Shown: piece after piece, positions 21,738 to 33,270 of the stretch
Position numbering within the stretch: the first letter of the stretch is position 1
Layout of the letters: every line of letters starts with the position of its first letter
Translations under genes and position numbers: made by a program
Origin: Thereva unica
Taxonomy: Eukaryota > Arthropoda > Insecta > Diptera > Therevidae
NCBI GenBank assembly: GCA_949987705.1
Contig: OX465281.1
Location: forward strand, 195,349,112 to 195,413,111
Length of the DNA: 64,000 nucleotides
Direction: 5' to 3'
Notes under the pieces: generated by a model
The model's input: only the letters and a program-made list of their open reading frames with translations
Told to the model about the DNA's origin: nothing
Databases searched by the model: none

Positions 21738-22022
21738 CCTCGAATTTTTGACGACCCAGACCTCTCAACGTTTATAAAAATCAATAGACTAAGACTAGCC
21801 GACCACGTAATCAGGATGGACGATCACCGTATTCCAAAACGGCTTATGCTGGCTGAAATTCCAGAAAATCGACCAGTAGGTAGACCGAGGAAGAGATGGA
21901 TGGACTCTGTGATTGCTGACGCGGAGAAAATGCTCAACATTCGGAACTGGAGAACTGCTTCAAGAAACCGTCAAACTTGGAGAAATGCCCTAGAGGAGGC
22001 CAAGGCTCGATTTGGGCTGTAG
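21738..22022 (+). pseudogene. C-terminal end of an RTE-like ORF2
   Basis: The frame KINRLRLADHVIRMDDHRIPK, then ENRPVGRPRKRWMDSVIAD, then RNALEEAKARFGL and a stop at 22020-22022 is the C-terminal tail shared by RTE-like ORF2s. The same RLRW-GHVxR / GRPRKRW pattern is at 55440-55560 and 56013-56163. Only the last 90 codons remain. It lies directly beyond the SINE. Confidence 0.7.
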
Positions 22023-23340
22023 CGCCATTGGATGGATGGACAAATTGATCGCCACTATACTTCCTGCATCTGTCGTTGGCCTGACTTTTCACAAAGGGAA
22101 CTACATATATATCCGACAAAGCTTCCACTATATCTATTGAATGTTACTAGATGTTAGGCAGAAAAGTTTTATTTCTAAAGTGTGGTCTTAAGCACACTCA
22201 TAATTTTTATTGGATGGATTTGTTAAAATGCAAAATTTATCGGAGAACTGAATAGGCAGACCCTGACCCAGTGACAGGCGAATATCGATCGGTGGTTTTT
22301 TGCTAGACATAAATCAGTTATCAGGAATGTTTCAACCAACTGTATCAACTAAGGAACTTCAATTGAAGATCGTTGTTTAAATAAATACTTACTATATTTC
22401 CTCAAATTTATCAGCAGCATGTTTTTGAACTACATACATATGTACATACTTCATAAAAGGTTGGTATGGTTGAAGCACACCGATCGTCAAGGGTTAAAAA
22501 AATCCAGTATGAAGATACTAGGAATGCGTAAATATTTATCAAAAACACACCACAGTAATCGATATGATAAATTAATCGATCGGATATAATCAACAACACA
22601 TTTAATATATGCCTTGTATGAAATGAAAACTTCAGTCCGGCAATAACATTTTAAAATAATGATATAAAAAGCCTCGATCTAAACTGATCACCAATTGACT
22701 AAATTTTGAATGTACCTACATATTTCACATAAAACTTCTTTTAAAGCCGAATGTTGACATAACTTGAATTGAAAAAGCCACACACTTGTTAGTACTTCGC
22801 CACCTGAAACAATTGGTAAAATTGACGAAGTGCGCGTATTCTTAAGTCTTACCAGGTAAAGTGTAAAGTGGAGAATAAAATTTAGTAGAAGAAAAATTCA
22901 ATAAAATCTAAAATAATTTTTCAGTCAAGGATATTTATTCAAAAAAAGTCGCAGAAAAATAAAATATGACTCAGTAGTAGAAGAGTGAGGCTGCGTGATA
23001 AAATACGATAAAAAAAAACATTTAAATTTGTTTTTTTATATAACTTAACAATGTGAAAAAAAACATCTCACACAATTTTCTTTCCGTATTTTCACATTAT
23101 TTATTATAGAAATAATTTTTAAAATTCAAACTTAACGTTAACAACTCACGTTTATGTCTAGCGTTACGTTTTGGGCATAATTTACGGAAAAATGTCTTTT
23201 TAACCATCATGTATGTATGTATAATCCACTAAATTTCACTTTCAAGTGTAAATAATTTCGTTGATGAACTTGTCGAAAAAACAAAACGAAAAATTTTGGT
23301 GATTTATAAAAATGTATTTTAATAAATCTAACGAAAAAAA
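22023..23340. other. AT-rich spacer
   Basis: No gene or repeat recognised. It contains fly-like tacatacatatgtacatac runs near 22430-22450. Confidence 0.5.
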
Positions 23341-23669
23341 AGAGTGCCCTCATCTGAGGAGAGCCGCGAAAATACTGTCAGTAATCGCGCATCCATATGC
23401 AAATGGACATTTGCAATTACAGCAACAACAACAAATCACCTGCAAGTTCAATACTTCGCCTGCGCGTCAGACTCAGAGTCAGCGGAGAAGAGTATAATCG
23501 GCGGCGACGATGCCGTTCTGGTTATTATCGCGCGTCTTGCGAATAAGCTGCTGCTCAGTCAAGACGCGCCTTTGTTGGCAAACTATGAACTTCTGGGAAA
23601 ATTATTTTTCAAGAAAGAAAAACACACACACCATTTTTTTGTTCATCGCCTAACAATAACAATAATAAT
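23341..23669 (+). other. GC-richer stretch with a 116-codon frame, function unknown
   Basis: The frame from 23344 (MPSSEESRENTVSNRASICK) holds a short Thr/Gln-type run from acaacaacaac and no recognisable domain. The hAT element enters at its 3' end (23670), so it is older than that insertion. It may be host exon or UTR sequence, or chance. Confidence 0.2.
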
Positions 23670-23828
23670 TAGTGATGAAACGATTATCACTTAGCGATTA
23701 CGATAACGATTACGATTATCAGCCACAATAATCGACGATTACGATTACGATTATTGCAACATTTTGTAGGTATATTTTAAATAAAACATATTTTAAAGTT
23801 AAGGAAATGTGTTACAATATTACAATAT

Positions 23829-24254
23829 TTAGTATTCAAAATTTAAATATTGCAAACACAACACTTCTAAATTGTCAGTCTGTTTTTTGTCGGTCTGAAT
23901 CAAGCCGGCAATTGAAAGCAACCTCTTAGATGCGACACTGGAAGGCTTAAAACACAAATATTTTTGCGATTTTTCGCAAAAATAGCGATGGTAGCACGTA
24001 AATTGTTTCAATCGACCTCTTCATACAAAAATTCAAGTTTTACAAATATTTTTGCTTGAGGAGGTCGTTTGAAACAACTTACGTGCTACCACCCCTGGGT
24101 ATTGTGTGGCCATTTCCCAAAACTGAAAAATGTCGGCATCTTGCAGTAGGTTGGAGGATTTGATACACGAGTCTACTTCTTCTATGGCTGGAATACCTAC
24201 ATATAAAAAGCATAAATAGTCGCGTTGTCTTTGAAATTTAAAAAAGAGGCTCAT
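23829..24254 (-). pseudogene. hAT transposase C-terminal dimerisation domain, broken
   Basis: The upstream piece reads DIFQFWEMATQYPGVVARKL and the downstream piece KPSSVASKRLLSIAGLI...LEVLCLQYLNFEY. This is the hATC pattern (FWxxxxxxYPxLxxxAxxxL, then PxSSVxSERxFSxAGxI). The expected E in SER is K here. A 103-bp hairpin (23989-24091) lies between the two pieces, and a frameshift separates them. The catalytic DDE core is absent. Confidence 0.75.
23989..24091. repeat. 103-bp hairpin element inside the hAT transposase relic
   Basis: Arms of about 30 bp begin TGGTAGCACGTAA and end TTACGTGCTACCA, with a loop of about 42 bp between. Only a few mismatches occur in the arms. Removing it would bring the two hATC pieces together, so it is best explained as a tiny palindromic MITE inserted into the transposase. 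Confidence 0.65.
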
Positions 24255-24616
24255 TCATTTCTGTGCCATCAACTATATCCTTGCAGATACCCCAGATACT
24301 GTTTTACTGGTGGAGAGCTGAGCAACAGAAGCGTCACTGTTTGAATTTGCCAGTACTAATGTGCTCTGAGCAGAAAATGTAAAAAACCAACCAAACCTGT
24401 TTGCTAACTATGCGAACGGGACTGGGAGCTCCTAAGCTGTCGAAGGAGAGTTCCTAATGCGTTCGGATACATCATGTAAAGGTGTAATCTATAAGAAAAA
24501 TACTTTTCATAGATAATCGAAAAATAATCGCAATGATAATCGACGATTACGATTAATCGTTAAATACTGCTAATCGTCGATTACGATTAATCGTAATCGA
24601 AATCGTTTCATCACTA

Positions 24617-25330
24617 ATAATAATAAGTGTTGTGAGCAGAAACCGCGTTTCAGTGAGAGCTTCTGGTGGATTAACATTAGAATTTGGCAACAGGTGAATT
24701 GTTTGTTCGCAGGAGCGTAGTAAAATCGAGTTTTTTTATGGATATTTAAATAACAATTAAAAATGCTTCTTCAGTAGTTCAGTAAACTTTTCTTATCGTT
24801 TGTTTTTATCGATTCCAGCATGAAAACAATAGGGCTGTTGATCTCTGTGCTTTCGAAGGAATTCAAATAATTTATATTCATTCTGCAATCAATTAAGACA
24901 AAGCCACTTTCTTGACTGCCAAAAACTTTTTTGATTTCTGTGCAATGATTGGTGACGAATAGACGCCATCGGTTCGTTAAAGAATAATTTATCACTAATA
25001 TAGTTTTAAAAATCCTTTTGTTGCTATAAAATTTAAGTTCACTTATTTTATTGAGAACAAAACAAAGCACATGTTCTCTAACTTTTTGGATGCATTCCAA
25101 CAAGGATATATTTATGACAAAACTCACAGACACAAGTGAAGTCTAATTTTGTATGAATAAGAAAGAGCGTTGGTCGAAAAGAAAGGATATTGCCATAAAG
25201 AAAAATTGAAACAATCTTCTACATTAGAATAATTTCATAAACTGCAAGTTAAAAAAAGTGGGGATAAATGATTGGAATTGAGTCTTCAGAGGGAAATCGG
25301 TACAAACAAATGTTTTTTTCATATATTTAG
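24617..25330 (-). other. Spacer with an unrecognised 120-codon frame
   Basis: The minus-strand frame 24771-25133 (MSVSFVINISLLECIQKVRE...) is the longest in this stretch. It has hydrophobic and basic residues, no motif I recognise and no flanking TE signs. It may be a piece of an old transposase or chance. I assign no function. Confidence 0.25.
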
Positions 25331-26160
25331 GGTGATTTTTGAGTGGCCCAATAGTAATATCGAAGCGGGAAGACATAATGTTTCTAATCAGACCAGGTAG
25401 GGGTAGGTGTCGCGGTTACAGGTCAAAACCCACTAAACATTTTTTTTATAGTTCACTCCTTAAGAATAGTTTCATATATAGAGCACATTATGAACAATAG
25501 ATGGGAAGTAAAAATCAAGCGTTAACAAAAAAAGCTTTTAACTTGATTTTGACCCACTTCGGTATAAACGATCAACTTATAATTTTGAACATAACAGCTC
25601 GCTTGTAAAAATATTAAAGTGGCGGTTCCAAGATGGTCACTGATATTTGCATTTGTGTTCCACGGCCCTCGGCATGGGTATCAAATGAGTGGGCAGGGAG
25701 ACTATAAAAGGAGTTAAAACTCTTATGGGGAAAATAACCGGAAATGGAGATGGGTAGCAGAACTAAACTTCTAGTTCATTTTTGGCCACAGATGTCGCCT
25801 AAAACTGACGTGCCCCACATGAAGTAAGCTGAATTTCACCCATTTCGACGATTTGTTCAAAATTAAGTTAGTCAAAATGGAGTAATGCAGAATCAGCGAT
25901 AAAATTCATTGGAAAATTCATAAATTGGTTAAATACGGAAAATCGCGCAAAAATTTAGAAACTGATTTTTCAAGTTAGATGTAAAGATAAAATATATTAA
26001 TAGTTAACGGCCATGAACCGGATGAATATAATCAGCCATGTTTTTTGAGGAACATGTGACTGCGGCGCCCTCATTAATCAAACGAAAATTGACAACACGT
26101 AGTTTCTACTCCTTGTATAGTCTCCCTGTGAGAGGGCATGACAGATAGAATACAATTAGC
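25331..26160. other. AT-rich repeat-like spacer
   Basis: A block GCATGGGTATCAAATGAGTG near 25673 resembles GCCATGGGTTTCAAATGAAA near 59400, next to the Helitron helicase relic. This region may thus be a non-coding part of a related Helitron or another shared repeat. No coding frame is seen. Confidence 0.3.
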
Positions 26161-26682
26161 CAAGGACATAGCCAGCATCTTGCTTCGGAGGGGGGGGGGG
26201 GGGGGGGGTTAACCCCCAAAACCAATCCTTCCTCCCGCTAAACTATTTTATACATACTTAGGTATGTAGTCATCCAGATATTTTTCCTTTCTTGGCACAT
26301 TTGGGGAAATGAACATTTCACACAAATAAACATTGAGCACATATGAATAAAACATGCGCTTATGCACTTTCATGCGCACGAAATAGCTACTGTGCATGGA
26401 AAATAGACTTTTGAGAAACCTCATCTCGTTTGGTTCGGGCTATACCTTTGAATAGAGAAGAGAAGGAAGCGCAATTAATTAAAACCAGGGAAGCATTTTG
26501 GTAACACTTATGCAAAGCATTCTTTAGTATTTGTGTCTAACCCGGACAATGGCGATGTCATATTTAGTCAAAAACCGGGAGGAATTGCGTTTCTCAACAA
26601 TCATCCCGATGAGAACACTACACTTGGCTAAATGTTTGGAGCAAACCCTTCGCAAACCTGAACAAATTTCGCTACGCCTCTG
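26161..26682. mobile_element. hAT MITE, second copy, with a 19-G run
   Basis: It starts CAAGGACATAGCCAGCAT and ends with the complement of CAGAGGCGTAGC. The inner sequence (ATCCAGATATTTTTCC) matches the complement of the MITE nested in SINE S2. A run of 19 G lies at 26190-26208 where the other copy has only five C. Clear target duplications were not found. Confidence 0.7.
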
Positions 26683-27242
26683 TTCAAGTTAGACAATGTA
26701 TTTTGTTGTTGTGGTCAAACTTTGTTTACATTTGAAATTGTGGAGAAAAACTGCGCTTTTAATTTATTTTTATTGACATTAAATGTACTCGCACTTCCAA
26801 AAAAACAACTGAATATGCAACGCGACACTTTATTCTTTGGATTGGAAGGATAAATTTTACACTTTATATTCATAAATTAACGACAATTACTTTCCTATGA
26901 TAGTGAAAGTTCTCAGTTGTCTTCTCCCGCGTTTTCCACTCCGTTGCTTGACACCCGTGGAGAGGGAGAATTAGAGAGAAAATTTCGTGAGCAGAAGTGC
27001 TTCCCTCGAATCCGTATACATACATGTACGCTATGTTCGGTTCCTTATCTTCTCTATTCAAAGGGCTATATTCGTACATCGTTGTCGCCAAACTATTTCT
27101 AACAAAAAGAACATGCGATTTGAATGGTGTTCTGTCTATCTCAAATTTAGTATAATATTTAAGAAAAATTATTTATTATATTATAGTGATGATTTATGCG
27201 CCTGTTCGTTAAAAAGCTGAATCAGCGATTGTCGTTAACGAC
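26683..27242. other. AT-rich spacer
   Basis: No gene recognised. Short frames on both strands at 26870-27220 overlap one another and look like chance. Confidence 0.4.
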
Positions 27243-27674
27243 TGTGGTTGTTGTCTGAACTAATGATTTATGTACTAAACTAAAATGAGAACGAACTATA
27301 ATTGAAAACAACTTCAAGCTTCTTGCCGAAAAGGAAAGAACATACCACTAGGGACTAGGCACTAGAAAATGGACGAAGGTTCCTGAAGTTAGATAAAGGT
27401 GGAGCTGGGATATAAAAGCGACTTGCAGGCTGTAAATCAGTTTTTGATTTGAAACGCGACGAAAGTGTTCTACAGCGATAACAGTGAAAAGCGGTGATTT
27501 AAAAATGAATTATAAAGCGATGGATAGAATTTAATAGTGCGAGATATTAAATTGAAAGTGCTTATAGTGAACTATAAGAATTGTGTTTTTTATGAAATTG
27601 ATATTTGTGTGGATAATTAAAAAGTGTATTCCTTAATTAGTCCTACGAGTCCGTTAAGTCGTAAAAACGTAACA
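27243..27674 (+). repeat. 5' LTR of a Gypsy-type element
   Basis: The 3' end (...GTAACA at 27674) is set by the PBS two bases on. A TATA box (GATATAAAAGCG, about 27409-27420) is followed by a plausible start region (ATCAGTTTTTGATTTG). The 5' limit (TGTGGTTG, 27243) is a guess by TG start. Confidence 0.6.
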
Positions 27675-27676
27675 AT

Positions 27677-27694
27677 TGGTTTCAGACGTGGGAT
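27677..27694 (+). other. Primer-binding site, tRNA-Leu-like
   Basis: TGGTTTCAGACGTGGGAT closely resembles the TGGTGTCAGAAGTGGGAT primer site of Mag-type Gypsy elements, which is thought to pair with tRNA-Leu. Two positions differ. Confidence 0.6.
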
Positions 27695-27786
27695 TAATTA
27701 AGAGATAAGTGAAATAAGTGAGTTTTTAAAATAATTGTGACCGGAATTTAATTTTTGTGAGTGCGAACTAAAGACATAATAATAAA

Positions 27787-28760
27787 ATGGGTCGAAAATT
27801 ACATGATTTGCGTACTGTGGAGTTGAAAAGAGAACTAAGTAAACGCTCGCCAACGGTGGGTGCTAAAAACTCCCTAACCGCGCTGCTTCGAGAAGCTATG
27901 ATGAACGAGGGTAAAGATCCTGAAACCTACATGTTTGAAGGCAAGGTAAAAGCAGAGCTAGAAGAAGCGACAGTGAGTATGGCAGAACTTTTTAAAACAT
28001 TAATAGTGATGAAAGAAGCGCAAGAACGGTCAACAGCAACGCAAGAACGTGCATCGGCAGAGATGAAGGAAGCGCAAGAGCTTGCATCAGCAGAGATGAA
28101 GGAAGCGCAAGAGCTTGCATCAGCAGAGAAGAAGGAAGCGACAACCGAGATGAAAGAAGCGCAAGAACATTCGACAACAGAGATCAAGGCGGAAGTGTTG
28201 GTGTTAAAAGATGACCAAAAATTATTAGCAGTAGCTCATGAACGCTCGTTAGCAGAACTCAAAGAGTCTATGGAAGAACAGAGAAACCAGATGGAGCAGA
28301 AACTCGAGCTAATGTCACTCTCTGTTGACAGAAAGCTGGATAACGTAAAGGAAAATGTAAGGAATGATCTGGAAAATCTCGAATCTTCCATTAAAGCAAA
28401 CGTAGAGAATGATCTGGAAAAGCTCGAAAATTCCATGAGGGAAAATGATGAAAAGTTGAAGATTGAGCTAGAATCGGTCAGAGCTGAGCTAGAAAGGATA
28501 AAGAGACGGCATCTCACGAAGTCATCGGAGTTACGAAACTGTAGCCTCCAACTTTCGACGGGCAAAGCCCATGGCCTACTTATAAGCTTCAATACGAAGC
28601 GGCAGCAGCAGGCAATTTCTGGACTGAGGAGGAAAAAGCAATGGCCTTAACGTTGTCACTAAGGGGCACAGCAGCAGAAATATTGCAGTCAATACCAGTA
28701 ATAAAAAATATAGGGATGCGTGAAAAAAGAGATTATTTGGAAACGAATTTCTTAAGAGCT
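27787..28760 (+). pseudogene. Gypsy-type Gag with coiled coil, frameshifted and truncated
   Basis: The first frame (27787-28650, 287 aa) starts MGRKLHDLRTVELKRELSKR, a SAP-like N-terminus. A long acidic/basic coiled coil follows, including two or three copies of EMKEAQELASA (33-bp tandem repeats, about 28060-28135) and a repeated NDLE-LE-S unit. After a frameshift near 28505-28545 a second frame gives PPTFDGQSPWPTYK, then EEKAMALTLSLRG-AAEILQ, the capsid-like Gag region. It stops near 28760, and no pol follows, so the element is truncated. The first frame runs on past the shift for about 40 unrelated codons. Confidence 0.75.
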
Positions 28761-28985
28761 TGAGTGCACATATTATTTTATGATATTTATTTACGTATAT
28801 TATAGATAATATATTTATTTCAACTAATAGCTGTTCAACTGTAAATATATTATTTAAATTCAAAACTTTTTAATTAAAACTTGTTCCTTCACCCAACATG
28901 ATAATAAATTGTCTAGAAATGTCAAAAACCGATTCGGTCCGATTGCTATATAATCGCTAGCATATTGGAATTCGTTTCGGTTCCG
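28761..28985. other. AT-rich spacer
   Basis: AT-rich and non-coding. It marks the break point of the truncated Gypsy element. Confidence 0.4.
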
Positions 28986-29330
28986 TTTCGTTTTCGCTTT
29001 CGGCCTTTACTTTCAGTCCCGTCCAACCCACTTATCAATTTCGTTGACGGTATCCTGCGTTACTCTTACAGCTTCGACAATGCAAGAAAGGCTCGTACCA
29101 GATCATTCCTTGATGATCGTGAACGAATGTCCAACTCTATTAATAACGACATTGAACTCATTCTAGAGTGGGGAAGCAAGAATCGTGTCGAATTCAACCT
29201 CACCAAAACTAAGTACTGTCTTATCTCCAATAAAAAATGCAACAACTCTCCATCCGTGACAGTGGGCGAAGTTGAACTAACGGCCGACCCTCTTCAAGTC
29301 CCCCTCCGTACCTTCATAACCCTTAACCTA
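28986..29330 (+). pseudogene. Jockey/CR1-like RT fragment
   Basis: This reads LLSVPSNPLINFVDGILRYSY, then SNSINNDIELILEWGSKNRV and FNLTKTKYCLISNKK, the block 5-6 part of an RT. It aligns to the better copy on the minus strand at 32836-33180. The FADD motif is decayed to FVDG. Only about 110 codons remain. Confidence 0.75.
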
Positions 29331-29423
29331 TTCTGCCCCCTTAACCTATTGCACCATGTCCTGAAACGATATAACGAGCTAGTGGTACAAGGCGTGACTC
29401 CTGAGCTTAGCACTGCTACATAA

Positions 29424-30281
29424 GAAAAGCATGCTTCTTTGTGTATTTATGACCTAATTATTATTCCAGTGCAATATATTCATATATAGAATTTCTACAC
29501 ATGGTTTCATATTTTACTGTTCATGAGATATTCGTAACGACATAACAAACAACAAAGGATTAGTTCGTATACAAGAAACCTTATATATTACATTTACCAT
29601 TCCATCTATTTACACAAAACAACGAATTATCAAATTATGTTAGTGGAATTTGCACTCAAAACCATCTTCTTTCAGTATAACTAAATTAACAATTATCTTT
29701 CATTTTAAATTTTATTTATCTTTTCGCTTCATAGTTTCACTCAAGCCCCTTTAACATAATCGAATTACCACATTTGAAGAAGCACTGAAATGCACTCAAT
29801 TTGGATTCAGTCTATTCAATCCAGCATTCAGCAAAGCTTTTCTACGCACAATTGGGGGGATTGAGGCTCTTAAAAAATTGAGATAAGAGAACAATACAAA
29901 AAACAGAATTTAAGAGAACGTCAAATGGGAGCTTTTATCCAGGTGGTTGCACGAGTTCGGCGTGTTCTTTGAAAGATCCCGGTTTGACAGGCATTCAACT
30001 TTGTTCTTTGTAAAGTTGAGTGTTGCCGTCTCCACACTTTTTATATTTATAGATTTTTCATTGTAAAGTTTTTCATTCAATCGATAGTCGCTGTTGTAGT
30101 CAGTTGCTTTGTGTTTTTTTTATTGAGAGAAAGGGGGATAAAAGGGCTATTTAGATCGATCTGCTTCATTAATTAAATTTTAACGTAATTGTTTTTAAAT
30201 TGATTCAGAAGCACGAGTGATGAATCGACGCAATAAAAAATTTAGATAAATTCTCGGGCTACTTGAAAGGGGATTGCGTTT
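29424..30281. other. AT-rich spacer
   Basis: No gene or known repeat recognised. Confidence 0.45.
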
Positions 30282-30365
30282 TTTATGTGGAAGACTAGAG
30301 ATCAGAGATAAGTTACTTCTAACTGATGGCAGTTCTGTCTAATGTCAAACACAAGCTCTAGTCAG
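30282..30365 (-). repeat. SINE 3' end fragment, copy S6
   Basis: TTTTTATGTGGAAGACTAGAG and, further on, ACACAAGCTCTAGTC match the A-tail end of the SINE family in minus orientation, with losses between them. It is diverged and short. Confidence 0.5.
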
Positions 30366-31035
30366 AAAAACATTAAAGAAAATAATCAAAGAATGGCCAA
30401 CAAACGGTTTTATTCCATCGGCTCCGACCTCTATGCTAGCCAGACAGAACGCAGACTTCGATGATCAAACGGGAAAAGGCTTTCTGACTTATTGTACCTT
30501 TAGGCGATGGCAGCGCAGAGGGTAGATAATTGCTGTACATTGAAGACAAAGCACATGGGCCTAAGCCATTGAGCACAACGCCCAGCGACGCGTCATATCT
30601 ACAGTAAAAAGCCAGAAGTGCAGTGCTTAAGGCTGTGTACTGTAGATATACCATCACCTACTTTCAAGTTTTTCGCATTCGCCATAGCCTCAAATACACA
30701 AACAGAAGCATACACAACAGATACATGTACTCGTCGCTTAGATCTTTTGGTTATATGTAGAAGACTAGACGGAACCAAAGTACACAACTTGTCTGTCAGG
30801 GAAAATTCGCTGCATACACCGCACACACTGCACACGCACTTATCTGTTTCCAACTTTAGTCTTTATGCAGCCCTCCATTTTCTGCTGTTTTAAGTTGCAA
30901 ACAGTTTCATGCATGCGTGCGGTGCGGACAGGGACAGCCAATGCACAAACCAACTCTTACGTTACATGCGTTCTGTTCACGAAATTATATCGGGGATCGC
31001 ATTTGAAGGCATGCTCTTCTACAATATCTATTTCT
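30366..31035. other. Unassigned spacer
   Basis: Overlapping short frames on both strands; none resembles a known family. Confidence 0.3.
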
Positions 31036-31440
31036 GCAGCATTTTTCTGTCTCCAGCTTTAGGCCTCTTGTTAAATTCTGCTGCCCCCACTGGCACTGCG
31101 TAAAGATAGACTGAGCTAACCACCCTCATCATCAGAAGGCGACGGGTTGGTTTGACCCTCACGTTGGACAGCATTCCAGGGAATGCTGCAGCAATAGCGA
31201 AAACTTGATCCATTAAGTATTTTAAAAGTAAGACTTGTTTGATCATCACTCCCAGGTACCTTAAGCGGGCTGTGAGTGAATGATCTGTACCCATACAACA
31301 CTTCAATAAGATCAGATACAGTAGTTTTATTCGAGCATAACTCGATCACATCAAGGAGTAGCCTCAACACATCAGGAGAGGTCCAGGACACCACCTGTTC
31401 TTGCCGCATCTTCCGATTAACAATGAAGTGACCTACCTTC
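31036..31440 (-). pseudogene. Non-LTR RT thumb fragment
   Basis: The minus frame reads LTARLRYLGVMIKQVLLLKY, then IAAAFPGMLSNVRVKPTRRL and RVVSSVYLYAVPVGA. This is the LRYLGVxxD...SVxLYAxPxWA region after the RT active site in R1/Jockey-type elements. Flanking frames are shifted. It is an isolated fragment. Confidence 0.6.
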
Positions 31441-31629
31441 ATACCTTTTTAGGAAAGGTTGTTACCAAATAACAGTTTCGGAGGAAGGGGTGTGTTTGTC
31501 GGACCACCCACCCGTGTCCAACACGATCCGCCGGCACTGCCACAGACTACATTATGCGCAAGATGGAATTGAGCATGAAGTTCAAAATTAAAATTCCAAC
31601 AGGATATATGTACATAGATATGGGCAGAA

Positions 31630-31712
31630 GTGGACACGATAATCTACACAAACAGTCCAAAGGTGAACTACGGAGTAGGATGTAGGGTCTTCTCTGTATC
31701 ACGCAATATGGT
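31630..31712 (+). pseudogene. RNase H N-terminal fragment of a non-LTR element
   Basis: This reads TIIYTNSPKVNYGVGCRVFS, matching IYTDGSKxxxGVGxGV with the catalytic D replaced by N. It is cut on the right by the hAT-like element at 31713. Confidence 0.5.
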
Positions 31713-32150
31713 AAGGTGACCATACGTCCCGTATTGGCCGGGATAGTCCCGGATTTCCAGCTTGCGTCCCGGATTTTTGTAGAAGCAATATTTGTCCCGG
31801 ATTCAGGTTTTTTGTCCCGGAATGTCCCGAATTTTTGAAAAGGTTCTTATTTTAAATATTTATTTCAACTAGAATTATTTTTACAAAATTTGAACCGAAA
31901 AATTGTGCATATCAAAATACACGGCATGCTTTAAACCATTTGAAGCATTCAGTGAACTCTCGATTCTGCGCATCCAGTTTCACCTAACGCTCAAGCTGGA
32001 AGTACATAATTGCATTGCGTTGCATGAATGCGTTGACAGATCAATTTTGCCCTGAATATTTCAATGATGGCAGACATTTTAATGCGGCACTACCTTCAAT
32101 GCACCGCAATTTTTTTTTTGCGGCACGATGAAGCTTAGGAGTCACCCTTT
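31713..32150. mobile_element. hAT-like element with GTCCCGGATT repeats
   Basis: The left part, AAGGTGACCATACGTCCCG, is followed by five spaced GTCCCG motifs (31725-31830). The right part ends GGAGTCACCCTTTG, an inverse of the start. Such tggtgaccatacgtcccg ends occur in hAT-related repeats. Ends and target duplication are not precise. Confidence 0.45.
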
Positions 32151-32224
32151 GTACTACTAGTCCGTCATGTCTTACAAGTCATGGTGCAATGTATAGTAGT
32201 AAGCTTGATCTGAAGGAAAGATGA

Positions 32225-33270
32225 GATAGGATAGGTTAGGGGTCTGGAGGGTGCATGAGTAGATGTCGATGAACCTTGCGTTTGAACTCTGAGACGTTAT
32301 ATGAGCTCGGAAACACCGACTGCGAAAGAAAGTTCCACAGTCGAGTTGTTCTATTTATAAACGAAATGCTAAAACGTAATGTGCGTGAAGGGGAGGGCTG
32401 AAGGGTGAAGGGGTGAGCCGAGTTGGCTAGTCTTGTGTTGCGGGAGAAAAATTGCCGTGTAGGCAGGAGGTTTTTGATTTCAGTGGAGCAGTCGCTATGA
32501 AAATAGCGGTAAAACTTGCTGAGCGCTGCTACATTCCTACGGTGGCTTAAAGGATCAATGCAAAGGGTGCTATGGTCAATGAGTTTGATGACGCGGGTTT
32601 TCACCTTGTCTAGCCAAGCCAAGGTGGTTTTGGAGGCACCCGCCCAGATATACGAGTTGTATTCAAGGCGTGGCCAAATCTAGGACTTGTAGATTGTAGC
32701 CAAGGCAGCTGGATGAAGGAGAAACTTGCATCTCTTAAGGAAGCCGAGGCATTGGTAAGCTTGCTTGGTGACTTGGAGTATGTGATTATTCCATCGCAAA
32801 TCGTTGGATAGAGTCACGCCGAGGATGTTAAGATTTCAGGATTTCAGGATCAGCTGTTATATTATCCTCGCTCACTGAAATGGAGGGAAGGTTGGTGCAG
32901 GTTTTAGTGGAGAATAGACAGTACTTGGTTTTGGTTTCATTGAACTCGACACGATTCTTGCGGCCCCAATCAAGAATGAGTTGAATATCCGCGTTAAGAG
33001 AGTTGGACATGAGTTCGCGTTCAAAGAGACAAGATCTGGCACTTGCTTGTCCTGTGCTGTCGGAGGGGTATGAGTGACGCAAAGTCCCGTCATCGGCAAA
33101 ACTATGAAGCGGATTGGAGGGGATTGAGAGCAGATCATTAATGAATATAAGAAAGAGAGAAGGTGAGAGAATCGCCCCTTGGGGAACGCCGGCCGAAATG
33201 GAATGAGGGTTGGATTGCAATGCAATGTAACGTAGGTGCTGGAAACCAGTGCTTCGTTACACATCATGTA
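32225..33270 (-). mobile_element. 5'-truncated Jockey/CR1-like non-LTR element
   Basis: This is the C-terminal half of ORF2 on the minus strand with its natural stop at 32236 and a short 3' tail (CCTAACCTATCCTATC) at about 32222-32240. It is truncated at the 5' side near 33270. Confidence 0.75.
32236..33267 (-). pseudogene. RT C-terminal half, Jockey/CR1-like
   Basis: The first frame (32828-33220) has SAGVPQGAILSPSLFLIFIN (block 4), NPLHSFADDGTLRHSY (FADD, block 5) and GRKNRVEFNETKTKYCLFS (block 6). After a break near 32830 the sequence goes on through CLGFLKRCKFLLHP and IWPRLEYNSYIWAGAS into the last frame (32236-32622: TTLAWLDKVKTRVIKLID... to HLLMHPPDP, stop). One or two frameshifts apart, this is well preserved. 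Confidence 0.8.

Larger units (their letters stand above)
23670..24616 (-). mobile_element. hAT DNA transposon with transposase remnant, 947 bp
   Basis: The ends are TAGTGATGAAACGATT and its exact complement. ATAATAAT flanks both sides (23662-23669 and 24617-24624), an 8-bp duplication, though the site is low-complexity. Subterminal regions are rich in short ATCG repeats (cgattacgattaatcg), possible transposase binding sites. Inside, the minus strand keeps the C-terminal dimerisation region of a hAT transposase. Confidence 0.85.

Noticed and set aside
26153..26690. 8-bp target duplication of the second hAT MITE
   Set aside because: CAATTAGC and TTCAAGTT do not match at the expected position. 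A shifted pairing is possible but too weak to claim.
27927..28187. Minus-strand Ser/Ala-rich frame of 86 codons
   Set aside because: It is the antisense of the 33-bp repeats in the Gypsy Gag coiled coil.
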